Positions 8,565-18,323 are shown, numbered from the stretch's first letter. The stretch: 64,000 nt of DNA from CALAMC01 sp964459465 (GCA_964459465.1 CAYWLR010000012.1:1-64000); one strand, 5' to 3'. The notes: generated from the letters alone by a model not told the origin. Numbers and translations are program-made.

Positions 8565-9040
8565 ATATTTTCTCCCTCTGTTTATTAATTTAAAGTAACC
8601 TAATTTACTGGCCGGCATTTTTTTATACAATGATAAAGCGGGTCAGTGCGGAAAAATATGTCGGCAATTGCATAAATCCGATAGGGAATATATTCGTAAG
8701 CGGCGTCAAATTCTGCGCTTTCAGACTTAAAACTTGACATAAGGTTGGTTGGGATATAGACTGGGCGTGAGAAGTTTCTCATGGCAACCGGTTGGACAAG
8801 AGGGAACGGGAAACTTTGAAATATCAAGGCTCGCCGAAAGTCGCCCCTGAAGCGGCGGGTTGAAGGCTTGACACTTTTGACTACTGCAAGGTACACGCCG
8901 TCTGCAAATTGTTAAAAGGATTTAAAACGGAAATGCGGAGCGGGAGGAAACTGGTCGAACTCCGCGCAAATGCATCTGTCGGGTCGATCGGGTGACCGAT
9001 TCGGTCCGCGTGTGCTTCATCAGGTAGGAGAGGAAGTCCA
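8565..9040. other. 476-bp leader region upstream of the beta-helix dockerin gene
   Basis: No supported gene. The last ~150 bases before the next start contain nested complementary segments: GCGGAG (about 8935) with CTCCGC (about 8960), and ATCGG-GTGA-CCGAT near 8988-9001. They could form a structured 5' leader. I do not recognise a known riboswitch class. A TTGACA at 8734-8739 with TATAGA at 8755-8760 has a 15-base spacer, which is suboptimal for a promoter. The Shine-Dalgarno AGGAGAGGAA sits just before 9041. Confidence 0.4.
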
Positions 9041-11032
9041 ATGCAGAGATTCATTTTAGTGTTGAGTCTGGTGTTTTTGGCGGGACTTGCGCACGGGGCG
9101 AATCATACCATAACGAGCCTGCCGTACACGGCTTCGATCAGCAATGACACTTTAACCGTCGCGGGGACGAAGCTTACGTCCGCCACCAACGGCATTATCA
9201 TCAGGGCCCAGGGCGTGGTTCTGAATCTCGGCAGCGATACGGTTGCCTTCGGGGCGGGCGGGGGCAACGGTAACGTCGGCATTGAGCTGGGTTATGGCGC
9301 TTATAACGTCAAAATTATCGGGGGGACCATTTTGCATGCCGGTCTGTCGGGCAGTGACAATGTCTGCCTGTTTCTGGAGATGACGCATGACGTCAAGATA
9401 CTCGGCACCAATATGGTCATCGGCGGTATAGACGGCCATTGTATCGCCACGCCGTCGATCGGTCCGCCGGGGCAGTACAATATCGATATCATCGGGGGCG
9501 ACTACACCAGCTATGTCAGCCGTTTCAACAGCCGGTGTTATTACGACGGGTCGGTGATAAAGCTGACCAATGCCACATATAAGGGTTATGGCTCGTATCA
9601 TTACAATCTGCAGAACTTGAACATCCACGGCGGTCCGGCCCAGTCGATTGTCGTGTATGGGCGCAACAACGGTAACGCCGCGCTGACCCACATTTCGGGG
9701 TGCACCATGTGGGCCGATTCGCGCAATGAAATGTACCCCTGTCAGCCGGGGGGATGCGAGACCTGCCTGTCGAACTCCAATCCATATCAATTACTGCTAT
9801 GTGTTCTGGCTCCCGGCAGTAAAATTTACAACAATCATATCACCAGCGGCAGTCAATACGCCGGATGCCGCGGCATCATGCTGGAGAATTGTCTGGGGGA
9901 ACCGGGTAATCCGATTGAAGTTTATGGCAATTATATCAATGTTCATGAAGGGCCCAATGGCGAGGATGCCCATGGATCGCTCCAGGCTTTCCGTATCAGG
10001 TCCATAGACGGGGGCACCCATGGATATATTAGTATTTACAATAACACGATTATCGGCACGGTGGATAGCAATTCGGGGACGCGTTCGATCGGCAGTGAAA
10101 TGCGCTTGTTTTATCATTCGGTGCAATCGGGTGACGCCGGATATGTGATTGTCGAATCCAATCGGTTTATCGCCGAAGCGCTCGACGGCAATGCCGATTG
10201 TAAAGCTTTTGTCGTGGAAAGAACGCCTTCGGCGGCATCGGTTCCGGGAAACGAGTATCGCTTTAATCGCATCGAAAGCGGGGGAACCATAGTAAAAATC
10301 GGGGATTTCAATCTGCCCGGCAATAACGTCGTCATGAGAAACGATACCCTTGCTTTTCGAAATAATACTACATACCAGAAGGCGACGTGGCAGGTCGGCC
10401 GTTATGACGGGGCATCTTTAAGCAACGCCGCCGTCGATTGCGTTTTCGAAAATGGCGCCAGTGATACCAATATTGTCTGGACCACCTGCCAAAACGGAAA
10501 CAACCAGTTCTGGCTGGAAAAGACTCTCAATATAACCGTCATCGGTAACAACGGCCTGCCGGTTCCCAACGCCAAGGTATCCGTCAGTAATCGATACGGC
10601 AGAGTGGTCGGCTCCGGATTTACCAACCGGGCCGGGAAATTCAGCAAGGCTTTGAGGTACTGGTATGAAGCCGAAGATACTCCTGATTCGACGGCTTATA
10701 ATAATTTCCTGGTGACGGTCAACAAGGGCGGGGATAATGTCGGAGGCTACATCTATATAGGAGCTACGACCCAGCCGGTCGGATACACTCTGGCCAACAC
10801 ACCCGGTGAGGAATGCATCGATTGTGATTTTGTCTGCGGGGATTTTGACTCCGACGGCATTTCTAATCTGGTTGATTTACTGCATTTGGTCGGGTATATA
10901 TATAATGGCGGTCCGGCTCCCTATGATTTTGATGCCGTAGACGTCAACGGGGATGGCCAGCTTGACCTAAAGGATGTGTTACGTTTTGTCAATTTCCATT
11001 ATGGAGGCGGGCCGGCGTTGGAATGCCCGTAA
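9041..11032 (+). CDS. Exported parallel beta-helix protein with C-terminal dockerin
   Basis: Secreted protein of 663 residues. The signal peptide MQRFILVLSLVFLAGLAHG is clear. The body (about 40-480) has irregular repeats rich in N, G, V and I, such as NVKIIGGTILHAG, YNIDIIGGDYTS and GYISIYNNTIIG, typical of right-handed parallel beta-helices (pectate lyase/polysaccharide-binding type). It is followed by a carboxypeptidase-regulatory-like beta domain (NITVIGNNGLPVPNAKVSV). The last ~65 residues are a dockerin with two Ca-binding loops, DFDSDGISNLVDLL and DVNGDGQLDLKDVL. Enzyme activity cannot be inferred; it may bind or degrade a polysaccharide. The strong Shine-Dalgarno and downstream terminator suggest a monocistronic gene. 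Confidence 0.8.
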   Translation: MQRFILVLSLVFLAGLAHGANHTITSLPYTASISNDTLTVAGTKLTSATNGIIIRAQGVVLNLGSDTVAFGAGGGNGNVGIELGYGAYNVKIIGGTILHAGLSGSDNVCLFLEMTHDVKILGTNMVIGGIDGHCIATPSIGPPGQYNIDIIGGDYTSYVSRFNSRCYYDGSVIKLTNATYKGYGSYHYNLQNLNIHGGPAQSIVVYGRNNGNAALTHISGCTMWADSRNEMYPCQPGGCETCLSNSNPYQLLLCVLAPGSKIYNNHITSGSQYAGCRGIMLENCLGEPGNPIEVYGNYINVHEGPNGEDAHGSLQAFRIRSIDGGTHGYISIYNNTIIGTVDSNSGTRSIGSEMRLFYHSVQSGDAGYVIVESNRFIAEALDGNADCKAFVVERTPSAASVPGNEYRFNRIESGGTIVKIGDFNLPGNNVVMRNDTLAFRNNTTYQKATWQVGRYDGASLSNAAVDCVFENGASDTNIVWTTCQNGNNQFWLEKTLNITVIGNNGLPVPNAKVSVSNRYGRVVGSGFTNRAGKFSKALRYWYEAEDTPDSTAYNNFLVTVNKGGDNVGGYIYIGATTQPVGYTLANTPGEECIDCDFVCGDFDSDGISNLVDLLHLVGYIYNGGPAPYDFDAVDVNGDGQLDLKDVLRFVNFHYGGGPALECP

Positions 11033-11110
11033 AGATTTTTCCGCGATCTCCACGGATCGCTAGATGGGTTTGGTTCTTAGTTTTGCACCCGAGACTATGA
11101 CCCATCTGCA

Positions 11111-11141
11111 AAAGGACGACCACGGGTCGTCCTTTTTTTTT
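11111..11141 (+). terminator. Rho-independent terminator
   Basis: GC-rich stem AAAGGACGACC / GGTCGTCCTTT with a three-base loop, followed by nine T on the plus strand. It ends the beta-helix dockerin transcript. An 8-bp dyad (AGATGGGT ... ACCCATCT) lies just upstream. Confidence 0.9.
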
Positions 11142-11154
11142 GAGTCATTTTATA

Positions 11155-12615
11155 TTATGATAGGGCGAGGTTTTTTTCGAAAGTAACCGCTCCCAGAACG
11201 GAATCGACGTAAAAATAGCTTTCCTGATGGAAGGGCAAGTAAAAGAGTTCGACGGCTTCCGGGATGAACTCGGTCGATTCCGTCGAGATATTCTTTTTAC
11301 GCCCGGTCTGTTCCCGGCCAATCGCCACCTCGGCGAAGGTCAGGGCCTCATCCAGACCGACGGTTACCGGCTGAAAATTGCTGTTAAGGATATCGATCGA
11401 TTCCGGGCGAAACCGGGGGAAGGCCGCCGACATCCGTTTGGACAGCCGGAATATGGCCTCGAAGTTGCGGGTGCGAAAGCCCGGGATCACTATCCGGTCT
11501 GAATCATAAATGCCTCCGAAGAGGGTTTTCAAGCAAGCCATATTGGAGGCATTGACTTTAAGGGCCCAAAACGGGAAATATCTGTCCCGCGGATTATTTT
11601 CGGGAGATATGACGGCTTTCAGGCTCCGCGTGATAATCGGGTTATCATCAAGAAAACTAAGCTCGTGGCAATTGCGGCAGACGTACACGCAGGACTGCTG
11701 TCCCGGCAGATCGACGCCGCAGTTAGCGCAGCGGTGCAGGAACACGGACAGGTGTCCGAAATTTATAAGCGGTCCATCGTCAAATTGCCAATCTTCAAAA
11801 GGCTTTGTGTCTTCGTCTTCAATTTCAATTCGCCCCGTGATGCCATCGATGGTAAATGTCCGGAAGACCCCTGCAATACGGCATTGAACGCGACAATAAG
11901 GGAAATATATGACGGAGCCCTGGGGATGGAAAAGGCGGGTCTGATTTTTTCCGAAGTCCCCCATGTTCATCGCATCCCACAGGCCGAGTCTTTTTTCGAT
12001 GGACATACGGACTGTCTCCCAGGGTTTAAGGACGGGAATGTTGATGAATCCCGCTTCGATATTCTCGCGCGAATAGGGCAAAAGACGCAGATAATCGCTC
12101 CGCATCCCCAATGAAGGCGGGATGTCATTCATATCCGGCCCGGCCCGGAAAGTGCTGCTATATGACGGAAGAGAGATATTCGTCATTTTATCCTGACGAG
12201 TGGCGGATTCCGGGGCCGCCTGATAACCGCCAAAGCCGGAACTGTCATAAGAGGCACTGTCGCCGACCGATCTTTCGACGATTTCGTTGCGCAGTTTAAG
12301 AAGGATCCCGTCGATTTTCCAGAACGGGTAGTAATACCAGGTGAATTTTATATCGGATCCGGTCAAGGGCCGATTGCTTTCCTTTAAATACCGGTCAAGA
12401 CTGAAGCGGATTTCGCGCTCGTTTTTTCGGCTTTTAACCAGATAGGCCGGAGGAATATCGGGCATTCTGATGCGCAGAACGGAACCGCAATGCTCGCAGG
12501 TCAGGACAAAGAAATCCTTCTCGAGTTCGAGCGGTCCCCCGCATCCGGGGCAGGTGACCCCGATATAAAAACCGGATTTATGGGTCTTTATGGCTGTTTG
12601 CTCGCGAACCCGCAT
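11155..12615 (-). CDS. Zinc-ribbon protein of unknown function
   Basis: About 486 residues, no signal peptide or membrane span, so likely cytoplasmic. An N-terminal zinc ribbon C-x2-C ... C-x2-C (CPGCGGPLEL, then CEHCGSVL) is followed by mixed alpha/beta sequence. A second four-Cys ribbon (CANCGVDL ... CRNCHELSF) lies at about residue 300-325. I do not recognise the rest. The gene starts immediately after the SPFH gene and is probably translated with it: that gene's TAG is at 12628-12630, a TTG follows directly at 12627, and the ATG I prefer is at 12615. The partnership suggests both act in one complex at the membrane or on a protein or nucleic-acid substrate. Confidence 0.7.
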   Translation of the reverse strand: MRVREQTAIKTHKSGFYIGVTCPGCGGPLELEKDFFVLTCEHCGSVLRIRMPDIPPAYLVKSRKNEREIRFSLDRYLKESNRPLTGSDIKFTWYYYPFWKIDGILLKLRNEIVERSVGDSASYDSSGFGGYQAAPESATRQDKMTNISLPSYSSTFRAGPDMNDIPPSLGMRSDYLRLLPYSRENIEAGFINIPVLKPWETVRMSIEKRLGLWDAMNMGDFGKNQTRLFHPQGSVIYFPYCRVQCRIAGVFRTFTIDGITGRIEIEDEDTKPFEDWQFDDGPLINFGHLSVFLHRCANCGVDLPGQQSCVYVCRNCHELSFLDDNPIITRSLKAVISPENNPRDRYFPFWALKVNASNMACLKTLFGGIYDSDRIVIPGFRTRNFEAIFRLSKRMSAAFPRFRPESIDILNSNFQPVTVGLDEALTFAEVAIGREQTGRKKNISTESTEFIPEAVELFYLPFHQESYFYVDSVLGAVTFEKNLALS

Positions 12616-12627
12616 GGGATATGTCAA

Positions 12628-13755
12628 CTACACGTCGGGTTTGTCATCGATTCGCTGTCCGCATTCGCCGCAGAATTTCGAACCCGGAATGACTTCGGCG
12701 GAACAATGCGGGCAGTATGTTTTGGCATCGAGTTTATGTCCGCAATACAGACAGAAGTTGGCTTCGGTCGGCAGTTCCTGATTGCACGAAGGGCATTTAT
12801 TCATGACGACCATAATATGCCCGCAACGATAGCAGTAGCGCGATTGTTCGGGAGTATCGGCATGGCATTTGGGGCAGGTGACCGTGGCCACCGGTTCGCG
12901 ACGAAGATCGGTCTGTTCCGGTTTAAAGACACTACTCATAACGCCGGGAAGCATCAGCCCGACTCCGGCGGCCATGCCCATACCGGCGCCGGTTCCGGCC
13001 GGACCACCGGGAGAGCCCAGGCCTTTGGCCAGCTCGAATTTAAGGAATTTGTCGAGATCGCCCACCGCTTCCAGCCCGGAGCGCTGGTCGATCATTTTGG
13101 AGACTTCTTCGGGCGGGGTGATCGATGAAATGTAGAAATCGATCAATTGCAAACCGTATTTTTCAAATTCGCCCTTCACAATATTTTTGAAATCACCGGC
13201 CAGCTCGGTGTAAATGGCGGGGAGGTCAAGAATGGTATCCAGTCGTTCGCCGAGCAGGTCGTTAAGGCGGGCGATGATAACGTCGCGCAAATAACTTTGT
13301 ATGTCGGCGGTTGTAAAACGTGATTGGCGTCCGACGATTGAGTTCAGGAAAAGGATGGGGTTGTCGATGCGCATTGTGAAGGCGCCATGGCCGCGGAGGC
13401 GGATGAGTCCCAGTTTGTAGTCCCGGAAGGTGACCGGATGGGTGGTACCCCATTTCAAGTCGGTGAATGTTTTAAGGTTACAAAAATAGACTTCGGCTCT
13501 GAAAGGCGAATTAAAACCGAACGGAAAGGCCAGAAGTCGGGTAAGAATCGGCACGTTCATGGAAGTCAGGGTATGGCGGCCGGTGGTAAAAGTATCGGCG
13601 GCGTGGCCGTCTTTAAAAAATATAGCGGTCTGACTATCGCGGACAATAAGTTGGGCGCCGAGTTTGAAGTCGGCGGAACCCTCCTGCGGGAGGCGGTGAA
13701 TCATTTCTTCCCCGGACGGGTCAATCCATTCGATTACTTCGATTAACAGGGACAT
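12628..13755 (-). CDS. SPFH (band 7) protein with C-terminal zinc ribbons, YdjI-like
   Basis: 375 residues. The N-terminal ~250 residues form an SPFH/band-7-type domain of the bacterial YdjI / 'virion core protein-like' group (visible landmarks: LIVRDSQTAIFFKDG, PFRAEVYFCN, FTMRIDNPILFLN, EFEKYGLQLIDFYISSI). A glycine-rich hydrophobic linker (GAGMGMAAGVGLMLPG) follows. The tail holds three four-Cys ribbon-like modules (CPKCHAD...CYRCG; CPSCNQE...CLYCG; CPHCSAE...CGECG). In the family these proteins scaffold membrane-associated assemblies; the precise role is unknown. The ATG at 13755 has a GAGGA Shine-Dalgarno. It is first in a two-gene operon with the downstream zinc-ribbon gene. Confidence 0.85.
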   Translation of the reverse strand: MSLLIEVIEWIDPSGEEMIHRLPQEGSADFKLGAQLIVRDSQTAIFFKDGHAADTFTTGRHTLTSMNVPILTRLLAFPFGFNSPFRAEVYFCNLKTFTDLKWGTTHPVTFRDYKLGLIRLRGHGAFTMRIDNPILFLNSIVGRQSRFTTADIQSYLRDVIIARLNDLLGERLDTILDLPAIYTELAGDFKNIVKGEFEKYGLQLIDFYISSITPPEEVSKMIDQRSGLEAVGDLDKFLKFELAKGLGSPGGPAGTGAGMGMAAGVGLMLPGVMSSVFKPEQTDLRREPVATVTCPKCHADTPEQSRYCYRCGHIMVVMNKCPSCNQELPTEANFCLYCGHKLDAKTYCPHCSAEVIPGSKFCGECGQRIDDKPDV

Positions 13756-14365
13756 AGAATATTCCTCATTTTTCTTTTAGTCAATAATATCATATTAATC
13801 GTCATTTATTTTGAATGTCTTAATCAGGGTTATTACAGGGGAGTGGAAAATAACTTATGCCTTTTTATAAGCCTATGCCGAATAATTGCTTGACCCCAAA
13901 TGGAAAGGCCATTATATTGGATTAAGTAGGGTAACCGGCTTTAAGGGCGCTAACCTCTCTACGTTTTCATACCGCTTTTACTTTTCGGCCCTGAAGGGAA
14001 ATTTTGATGCTGTCATATTTAGCCGTTCGAGTGGCGGAAAATTGGGAAAATTCATTAAGGAAAACGAGATAACTTCTTTATTGGCAACGGAAGAAGTGAG
14101 CAGCTCGGGGAATTGGTATTTTTAATAAATTTAGGGATATTGCATTAATAAAATCCTGGGATATCCCGATTTTAAGTAACAGATGACGTATAAACTGCTC
14201 AAACCAAAAGGAGGGATGGACAGAAGACCGCACTTGCCTTAAAAGACGGCCATACTTCCGGCCCTGATTTCAGCGTTCGTTGGAATACCTGCCGGGGGTG
14301 AGTCATTGCCTCGGATAGATATAAAAAACAATGAAGCTAAACTCAATAACAGCATGGAGTAAACC
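13756..14365. other. 610-bp intergenic region with promoter and long leader
   Basis: The region separates the divergent SPFH and thrombospondin-repeat/dockerin genes. A good sigma70-like promoter points right at 13890-13918, which would give a leader of more than 400 bases. A plus-strand reading frame at 13886-14125 starts on a TTG inside that promoter, has no ribosome binding site and no protein-like features, so I do not call it. A dyad near 14151-14175 (AATCCTGGGATATCCCGATT) could fold in the leader. Confidence 0.45.
13890..13918 (+). promoter_or_regulatory. Candidate sigma70-type promoter
   Basis: TTGACC, 17-base spacer, TATATT. It faces the exported dockerin gene at 14366, far downstream, implying a long untranslated leader. 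Position and spacing are good, but the distance lowers certainty. Confidence 0.45.
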
Positions 14366-16675
14366 ATGAGGAACATCAAAAGTGCAACGTTGATGGCGAT
14401 TTTGGGGTTTTTGCTCTTTTGCCTGACAGCCGGTGCCGCAGATTTCAAAGCGGAACAGGTTAAGGGTGAAAAGATTAATGCTCCCAAAATCAATATCACC
14501 GTTAATTCCGAAAAAATTACCGCCATACCATCCCAGAATCTGCCGCAAAGGGACTTTGTTAAAGGTCCCAGGGGGGGTGGAGAAACCTTTGCCACTGCCA
14601 CCGTTATCCCCTCGGTTCCTTATACCGATAACGGTTCCACGACGGGCATGAACGATGATTACGACCCGACTTTATCCGGTTATTGTCCGACGCAGACTTA
14701 TGCTCCGGATGCGGTCTATTCATTTACTCCCAGTGTGGGTATTCTGGCTACGATTACAACCTGTAATTCGTCGTATTGGACAAGATTGCTGGTTTATCGG
14801 AACGATGAATCCAATTTACTGGCGTGCAACCAGTATTATGAAGGATGTGTCGATCCAATGCATGCCGGGATAGAGGACATTTCCATGTCGCCCCCGAATA
14901 CATATTATATAGTGGTCGATGGTTTTTCCGGATCGCCGGGCCCGTATGGTAATTATGAAATCGTGATTACCGCCCGCGAGCCAGTCGATACGCTTCGGAT
15001 TGAACCGTCGCTGGGCGATGCCGGCAACGGCAATCTTTTCCTCGGTTACAGCTATCGGGAGTATGATTCTCTGCTGTTCTGGACGGCGTCTCTGGATGAT
15101 GGTTATAACTTTGACAGTCCTGTCTATTGGGATCTGACACCCGGTTTTCCGAAATATCCGTCGGTTGCCTATTGGGGCGATGGCGGTTATTTTTATGGCA
15201 CCTTCACACAACCGGGACGCAACAATGGTTCAGTCATTTATTTGCTTGACATTCCCGATGTTTCTGATAACACCAACTGGGGTCTGTCGTCCTGGAATTT
15301 CGGCGGGGCTCCGTTCGATTTCAAGAATATGGAACACGTCGAAATAGCAACGAATAACGGCCGCGAAGATTGGGAATGGGGCTTCATGTCGATTTGCGGC
15401 GATCTGGTTTATCAAAGCACCGGACAGTACCCGGATATAGATTTCATTTTCTATCCGACCGATGCCGAAGGTTACGCTACGATGAGCGCCTATGGCCAGA
15501 TCGGTTGCAGTACGACTACCGCCACGATTGACCCAGTAACTTTGAGGGCCTACGCCACTTATGATTTTTATGATACCGACGAAAGCCAGTGGATATTACT
15601 GGTTCGCCAGGAACCGTCGGACGACTGGGACGATGCTTTGGGCTGGGGCGGTATGTGGGGTTTCGGCACGGCCACCGGCAACGTGATGTTTCCGTCTTCC
15701 GACGCTTATGACGGCCGCTTACTGGTGGTCTCAGAACACTGGGAAACGGCCGCGCCAAGTGACCATGACATCGTCTGTTTCTACTCCAACAGCGAAACCA
15801 TGGATGACGATATGAACGTTGTCACCGTGGCCTCTACTACCGAAGATGAAAGGTTCCCCAAAATTCAGCATGTGGCCAACCAGACATATGTTGTTGTCTA
15901 TCATAAAGGCGATTCGTTGTATTACAGTGTCACCGAAGACTTCGGCACAACCTGGAGTACACCGGTTCTGGCCAGTATTCCCGGCGATAATGTCGTGGTT
16001 GAATATCATGCCTTTGACCTGGGTGAATCCGACGGCAGTAATGTCAAATTGATTTATTCCTATGAAGTCGAATCGACCAAGGATTATGCCGGCGGCGTCT
16101 ATTTGAGACTGGTGGAATTGAACATAATCGAGATTCAGGATGCGGACGAAGATGGTATCGCCGATGACGTCGATAACTGCCCCAATACCTACAATCCGGA
16201 TCAAACCAACAACGATAGCGACAGTCACGGCGACGCCTGCGATAACTGCCCGTACGTGGCTAACGAGAATCAGTCCGACATTGACGGTGATCTGGTCGGC
16301 GACGCCTGTGACAATTGCATAAGCGATTCCAATCCGTTGCAGGAGGACGGCGATGCCGATGGTGTCGGGGATATCTGCGATAACTGTCCCGACGTCTATA
16401 ATCCCGGTCAGGAAGACGCCAACAGCAATGGTGTCGGTGATGCCTGCGACTGGGTCTGCGGCGATGTAACCGGCGACGGTAATGTCAATCTTCTGGATAT
16501 TCTCTTTTTGATTTCCTACAAGTATGACACGCCTCCGGGAGATCCGCCCGCAATCATGATGGCCGGCGACGTCAATAGTGATATGGCCATTAACCTGCTG
16601 GATATTTTGGTGCTTATTTCCTACCTGTATGATAGTCCTCCGGGAAATGCCCCGGACTGTCCGGCCAGCTGGTAA
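14366..16675 (+). CDS. Exported protein with thrombospondin type 3 repeats and dockerin
   Basis: 769 residues. The signal peptide MRNIKSATLMAILGFLLFC ends near TAGAADF. Residues ~75-220 resemble a pre-peptidase C-terminal type beta-sandwich (AVYSFTPSVGILATITTC...YYIVVDGFSG). The centre (220-590) has beta-propeller-like exo-sialidase/Asp-box character but no certain motif. From about 591 come Asp-rich Ca-binding thrombospondin type 3 repeats (DADEDGIADDVDNCPN, DSHGDACDNCP, DGVGDICDNCP). The end is a dockerin with two loops (DVTGDGNVNLLDIL and DVNSDMAINLLDIL). The architecture implies a Ca-stabilised cell-surface or secreted protein. Catalytic activity is not evident. A terminator follows. Confidence 0.8.
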   Translation: MRNIKSATLMAILGFLLFCLTAGAADFKAEQVKGEKINAPKINITVNSEKITAIPSQNLPQRDFVKGPRGGGETFATATVIPSVPYTDNGSTTGMNDDYDPTLSGYCPTQTYAPDAVYSFTPSVGILATITTCNSSYWTRLLVYRNDESNLLACNQYYEGCVDPMHAGIEDISMSPPNTYYIVVDGFSGSPGPYGNYEIVITAREPVDTLRIEPSLGDAGNGNLFLGYSYREYDSLLFWTASLDDGYNFDSPVYWDLTPGFPKYPSVAYWGDGGYFYGTFTQPGRNNGSVIYLLDIPDVSDNTNWGLSSWNFGGAPFDFKNMEHVEIATNNGREDWEWGFMSICGDLVYQSTGQYPDIDFIFYPTDAEGYATMSAYGQIGCSTTTATIDPVTLRAYATYDFYDTDESQWILLVRQEPSDDWDDALGWGGMWGFGTATGNVMFPSSDAYDGRLLVVSEHWETAAPSDHDIVCFYSNSETMDDDMNVVTVASTTEDERFPKIQHVANQTYVVVYHKGDSLYYSVTEDFGTTWSTPVLASIPGDNVVVEYHAFDLGESDGSNVKLIYSYEVESTKDYAGGVYLRLVELNIIEIQDADEDGIADDVDNCPNTYNPDQTNNDSDSHGDACDNCPYVANENQSDIDGDLVGDACDNCISDSNPLQEDGDADGVGDICDNCPDVYNPGQEDANSNGVGDACDWVCGDVTGDGNVNLLDILFLISYKYDTPPGDPPAIMMAGDVNSDMAINLLDILVLISYLYDSPPGNAPDCPASW

Positions 16676-16693
16676 TATATAAAATTGACTGTA

Positions 16694-16725
16694 AAGGGCT
16701 CCGCTTTGGGCGGGGCCTTTTTTAT
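16694..16725 (+). terminator. Rho-independent terminator
   Basis: Stem AAGGGCTCCGC / GCGGGGCCTT with one G-T pair and a short loop, then six T. It lies 20 bases after the stop of the thrombospondin-repeat protein. Confidence 0.8.
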
Positions 16726-16869
16726 TTATTGGGGGGTTGAAAATAGAGCTGCGGTGGAGGAGGATATCCTGTTGATGTTTCAAAAGTTATGTTGACAAAA
16801 ATAAAAATTGAGCTATTATTCCGTTATAGAGGTATGTTTTTTAGCATTGTTTCTGCCCCGGGTGAAAGA

Positions 16870-18252
16870 ATGACCAAGTTTTTCCTGCTGTGTAGTGTCC
16901 TTTTGTTTTTCATAAATCCCCTGATAAAGGCGGCTGAAAATCTCTCGGCCGAGATGGAATTAAGAGCGATTCAGGAAACAATCGCCAGAGAAAATTTGGA
17001 TTGGACGGCTGGCTTAAATCCGGTCGTTCTTGAATATTCTCCCGAAGAAAGGCAGAATCTTCTCGGTCTGAAACTGCCCGAAAACTGGCAGGAGATATGG
17101 GAAGCCCATCTGGATCCCGATTTTGCGGCCAAGGCGGACCGCGATCTGCCGGCCTATTTCAACTGGGAAGACAGCGGCCTGTTGACCGGCGTCAGAAATC
17201 AGGGCGGATGCGGTTCCTGCTGGGATTTTGCGGCGACGGCGTCATTGGAAGCGATTTACAGCATATACCGGGGAAAGCAACTGGACCTTTCCGAGCAGTA
17301 TGTTCTGTCCTGCGTGACCCAGGGCGTCGGCTGTGACGGCGGACATATGAATGACGCTTATGATAATTTTTACTATCATGGAGCCGTGGCCGAATCCTGC
17401 ATGCCCTATCGTGCCAATGATATGGTTCCCTGCAGCAGTGGCGCCGATTGCCCCGTTCTGGTGGCTATAAAGGGTTGGACCGCCATTCCCAACAATCGGA
17501 CCAAGTTGAAAACGGCGGTCATGATCGCCCCGGTGGCGTTGACTTTTTATGTTTTCCCGGATTTTTATTATTATGACGAAGGCTGTTATTTCAACGGGAC
17601 GACGCCCGAAATCAATCATGCCGTTTTACTGGTCGGCTGGGACGACAATATGTGCGGCGGTCAAGGCGCCTGGCGTTGCAAGAACAGCTGGGGTTCGTGG
17701 TGGGGTGATGACGGCTATTTCTGGATCAAATATGACTGTTGCAATTTCGGGGGTTCGGCGGCTCTGCTTCAAATCGACACCCTGTTGAATATTGCCGCGG
17801 ACCGCAATCTTCCGGCGGCCGATTTCTGTCATACGTACAGCTATCAATTCGCCGGTGTCGGCGGCACGGCGGGCTATGAATGGACTTTGCTCGGCGGCAC
17901 TCTTCCCCCCGGAATCAGTTTGGGAAGCGACGGCCATTTGTACGGCGATTGCAGTCAGGAAGGGAATTATACTTTTACCATACGCGTTAATGACGGCTCC
18001 TACCCGCCGTCATATTTCTTCGATGATTTCATGTTGAAGGTCGAACCGGTTCAAAATGGCGACGCCGATTGCACCGGAGATTTAAATTTGCTGGATATAC
18101 TTTACCTGATAGATTTTCTTTATAATGGAGGACCGGATCCGGTCAGTGAAAAAGCCGGCGATTGCGACTGTTCGCGTTCGTGCGACCTGCTGGATATATT
18201 ATGTCTAATCGGGCATTTGTACAATGGCGGACCGGAACCATGCCGGTATTGA
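16870..18252 (+). CDS. Exported papain-like (C1A) cysteine protease with dockerin
   Basis: About 460 residues. Signal peptide MTKFFLLCSVLLFFINPLIKA, then a short pro-region. The C1A catalytic domain spans about 90-315 and is complete: oxyanion Gln111 and Cys117 in NQGGCGSCWDF, His250 in EINHAVLLVGW, Asn272 in CKNSWGSWWGDDGYF. A putative-Ig (He_PIG-like) domain follows (GTLPPGISLGSDGHLYG), then a dockerin with loops DADCTGDLNLLDIL and DCDCSRSCDLLDIL. The last loop has Cys at liganding positions and may bind Ca poorly. It should be an extracellular endopeptidase. I prefer the ATG at 16870, which starts directly on the signal peptide, over the frame start 27 codons earlier. Confidence 0.9.
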   Translation: MTKFFLLCSVLLFFINPLIKAAENLSAEMELRAIQETIARENLDWTAGLNPVVLEYSPEERQNLLGLKLPENWQEIWEAHLDPDFAAKADRDLPAYFNWEDSGLLTGVRNQGGCGSCWDFAATASLEAIYSIYRGKQLDLSEQYVLSCVTQGVGCDGGHMNDAYDNFYYHGAVAESCMPYRANDMVPCSSGADCPVLVAIKGWTAIPNNRTKLKTAVMIAPVALTFYVFPDFYYYDEGCYFNGTTPEINHAVLLVGWDDNMCGGQGAWRCKNSWGSWWGDDGYFWIKYDCCNFGGSAALLQIDTLLNIAADRNLPAADFCHTYSYQFAGVGGTAGYEWTLLGGTLPPGISLGSDGHLYGDCSQEGNYTFTIRVNDGSYPPSYFFDDFMLKVEPVQNGDADCTGDLNLLDILYLIDFLYNGGPDPVSEKAGDCDCSRSCDLLDILCLIGHLYNGGPEPCRY

Positions 18253-18323
18253 CGGATTCGTCGTCTGCCTCAGGAACCGTAGTGGCCTGACAATAATGGG
18301 AATATTGATAGAAAGAGGATGCG

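Noticed and set aside
8600..8896. Minus-strand open frame of 98 codons upstream of the SIMPL gene
   Set aside because: No recognisable domain and no Shine-Dalgarno; it overlaps the SIMPL gene's leader and would crowd its promoter.
13921..13960. Cyclic-di-GMP riboswitch-like GGTAACCGGC
   Set aside because: The conserved GACGCAAAGC-type core and receptor elements are absent.
13886..14125. Plus-strand open frame of 79 codons
   Set aside because: The TTG start lies at the -35 box of a candidate promoter, there is no ribosome binding site, and the sequence has no recognisable features.
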